A DNA stretch of 64,000 bases, taken from positions 425,531,479 through 425,595,478 of the forward strand of contig CM068369.1 of NCBI GenBank assembly GCA_034769895.1, given 5' to 3'. The first letter of the stretch is position 1; the number at the start of each line of letters is the position of its first letter. Source of the stretch: Magicicada septendecula (lineage: Eukaryota; Arthropoda; Insecta; Hemiptera; Cicadidae). Shown in pieces: positions 63,640 through 64,000 of this stretch. Below the pieces are notes generated by a model that did not search any database, had not been told where the DNA came from, and saw nothing but the letters and a program-made list of their open reading frames with translations. Made by a program: the position numbers and the translations under genes.

Positions 63640-64000
63640 TTCGTCAGTTTAATTGGATCATTTTATAAATTAACCTAGTTGATAGAATTTTACAAGTGAA
63701 TAAAATCATCATCTTCTTCACAACACAACATAGGCAAGGTGCTGCCTGTTCTGCTTTCAGAGATCCTACAGCCATCTCTTCCTGGGTCTGCCCAAACACC
63801 GGTGTCCTATAGGTTTGTATTTCAAGACTAGATTGGCCAGTCTGGAATCTGACATTCTTTATGAGTGTTCTTTCCACCTTTGTTTGTAATCTTTCAATTT
63901 TTGATTCAAGTTAAAACTTGTAACTCTTCTCTTATGGCCTCATATTTTATACAGTCAAGTTTAGAACACCTTTAAACTCATCTTAAGAATGTCATTTCCG
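63640..64000 (-). mobile_element. LINE C-terminus on the minus strand, fragment
   Basis: On the minus strand one reads GHRCLGRPRKRWL followed by a stop (about 63,768-63,806). A frame-shifted upstream piece, recognisable as a K-W-x-HL-R-M region, is near 63,830-63,900. The GRPRKRW box near the end of the ORF is characteristic of RTE-like polyproteins. The element extends beyond the window. Confidence 0.65.

Overview
This window looks like a gene-poor, repeat-dense stretch of an animal nuclear genome. An arthropod, probably an insect with a large genome, fits best. The pointers are Jockey- and RTE-type LINEs, a mariner with a DD34D transposase, long pure dinucleotide arrays, and a repeat family that resembles the pearl/DINE-1 (Helentron-associated) elements. 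The species cannot be fixed from sequence alone. I see no convincing multi-exon host gene, no rRNA, no tRNA and no CRISPR array. Most long open frames here are translated microsatellites or transposon debris.

Layout. 1-8.1 kb: AT-rich non-coding DNA with microsatellites, a diverged direct repeat (about 5.5 and 6.0 kb) and an old repeat with GTCY-type microsatellite (6.6-7.2 kb). 8.2-14.1 kb: LINE graveyard. An RTE-type 3' fragment is cut by a 5'-truncated Jockey element; a second, longer RTE-type LINE follows and abuts a separate Jockey/CR1-like reverse transcriptase fragment. 14.3-15.1 kb: a 743-bp non-autonomous DNA transposon with TTA target duplication. 15.8-23.8 kb: a 7.9-kb element with about 1-kb, nearly identical terminal inverted repeats and a perfect 6-bp target duplication. 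This fits a reduced Polinton/Maverick-like (adintovirus-like) fossil. It holds an intact open frame for a BIR (IAP-type zinc) domain, internal duplications and a nested LINE piece. 23.8-34 kb: mostly unrecognised AT-rich DNA with one LINE fragment. 34.05-35.3 kb: a 285-bp pure TG tract and a ten-copy 82/91-bp minisatellite.

35.3-63.5 kb is a nested structure. One RTE-type LINE starts near 36.56 kb with its endonuclease domain and is interrupted first by a mariner (36.85-38.09 kb). It is interrupted again by a 22.8-kb block (38,250-61,063) made almost wholly of one HINE/pearl-like repeat family. It then resumes mid-domain at 61,064 and runs through its reverse transcriptase to a (GAA)n tail at 63,529. 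The 22.8-kb block consists of about 160-bp core repeats, tetranucleotide microsatellites, terminal hairpin blocks and longer left-end blocks. It is arranged in higher-order tandem copies (651 bp, about 1.8 kb and 3,185 bp), with one internal inverted stretch and a solo LTR. The last 350 bp carry the C-terminus of another LINE on the minus strand.

The two most interesting items are the TIR-bounded BIR-bearing element at 15,834-23,757 and the 22.8-kb composite array lodged inside a LINE reading frame.
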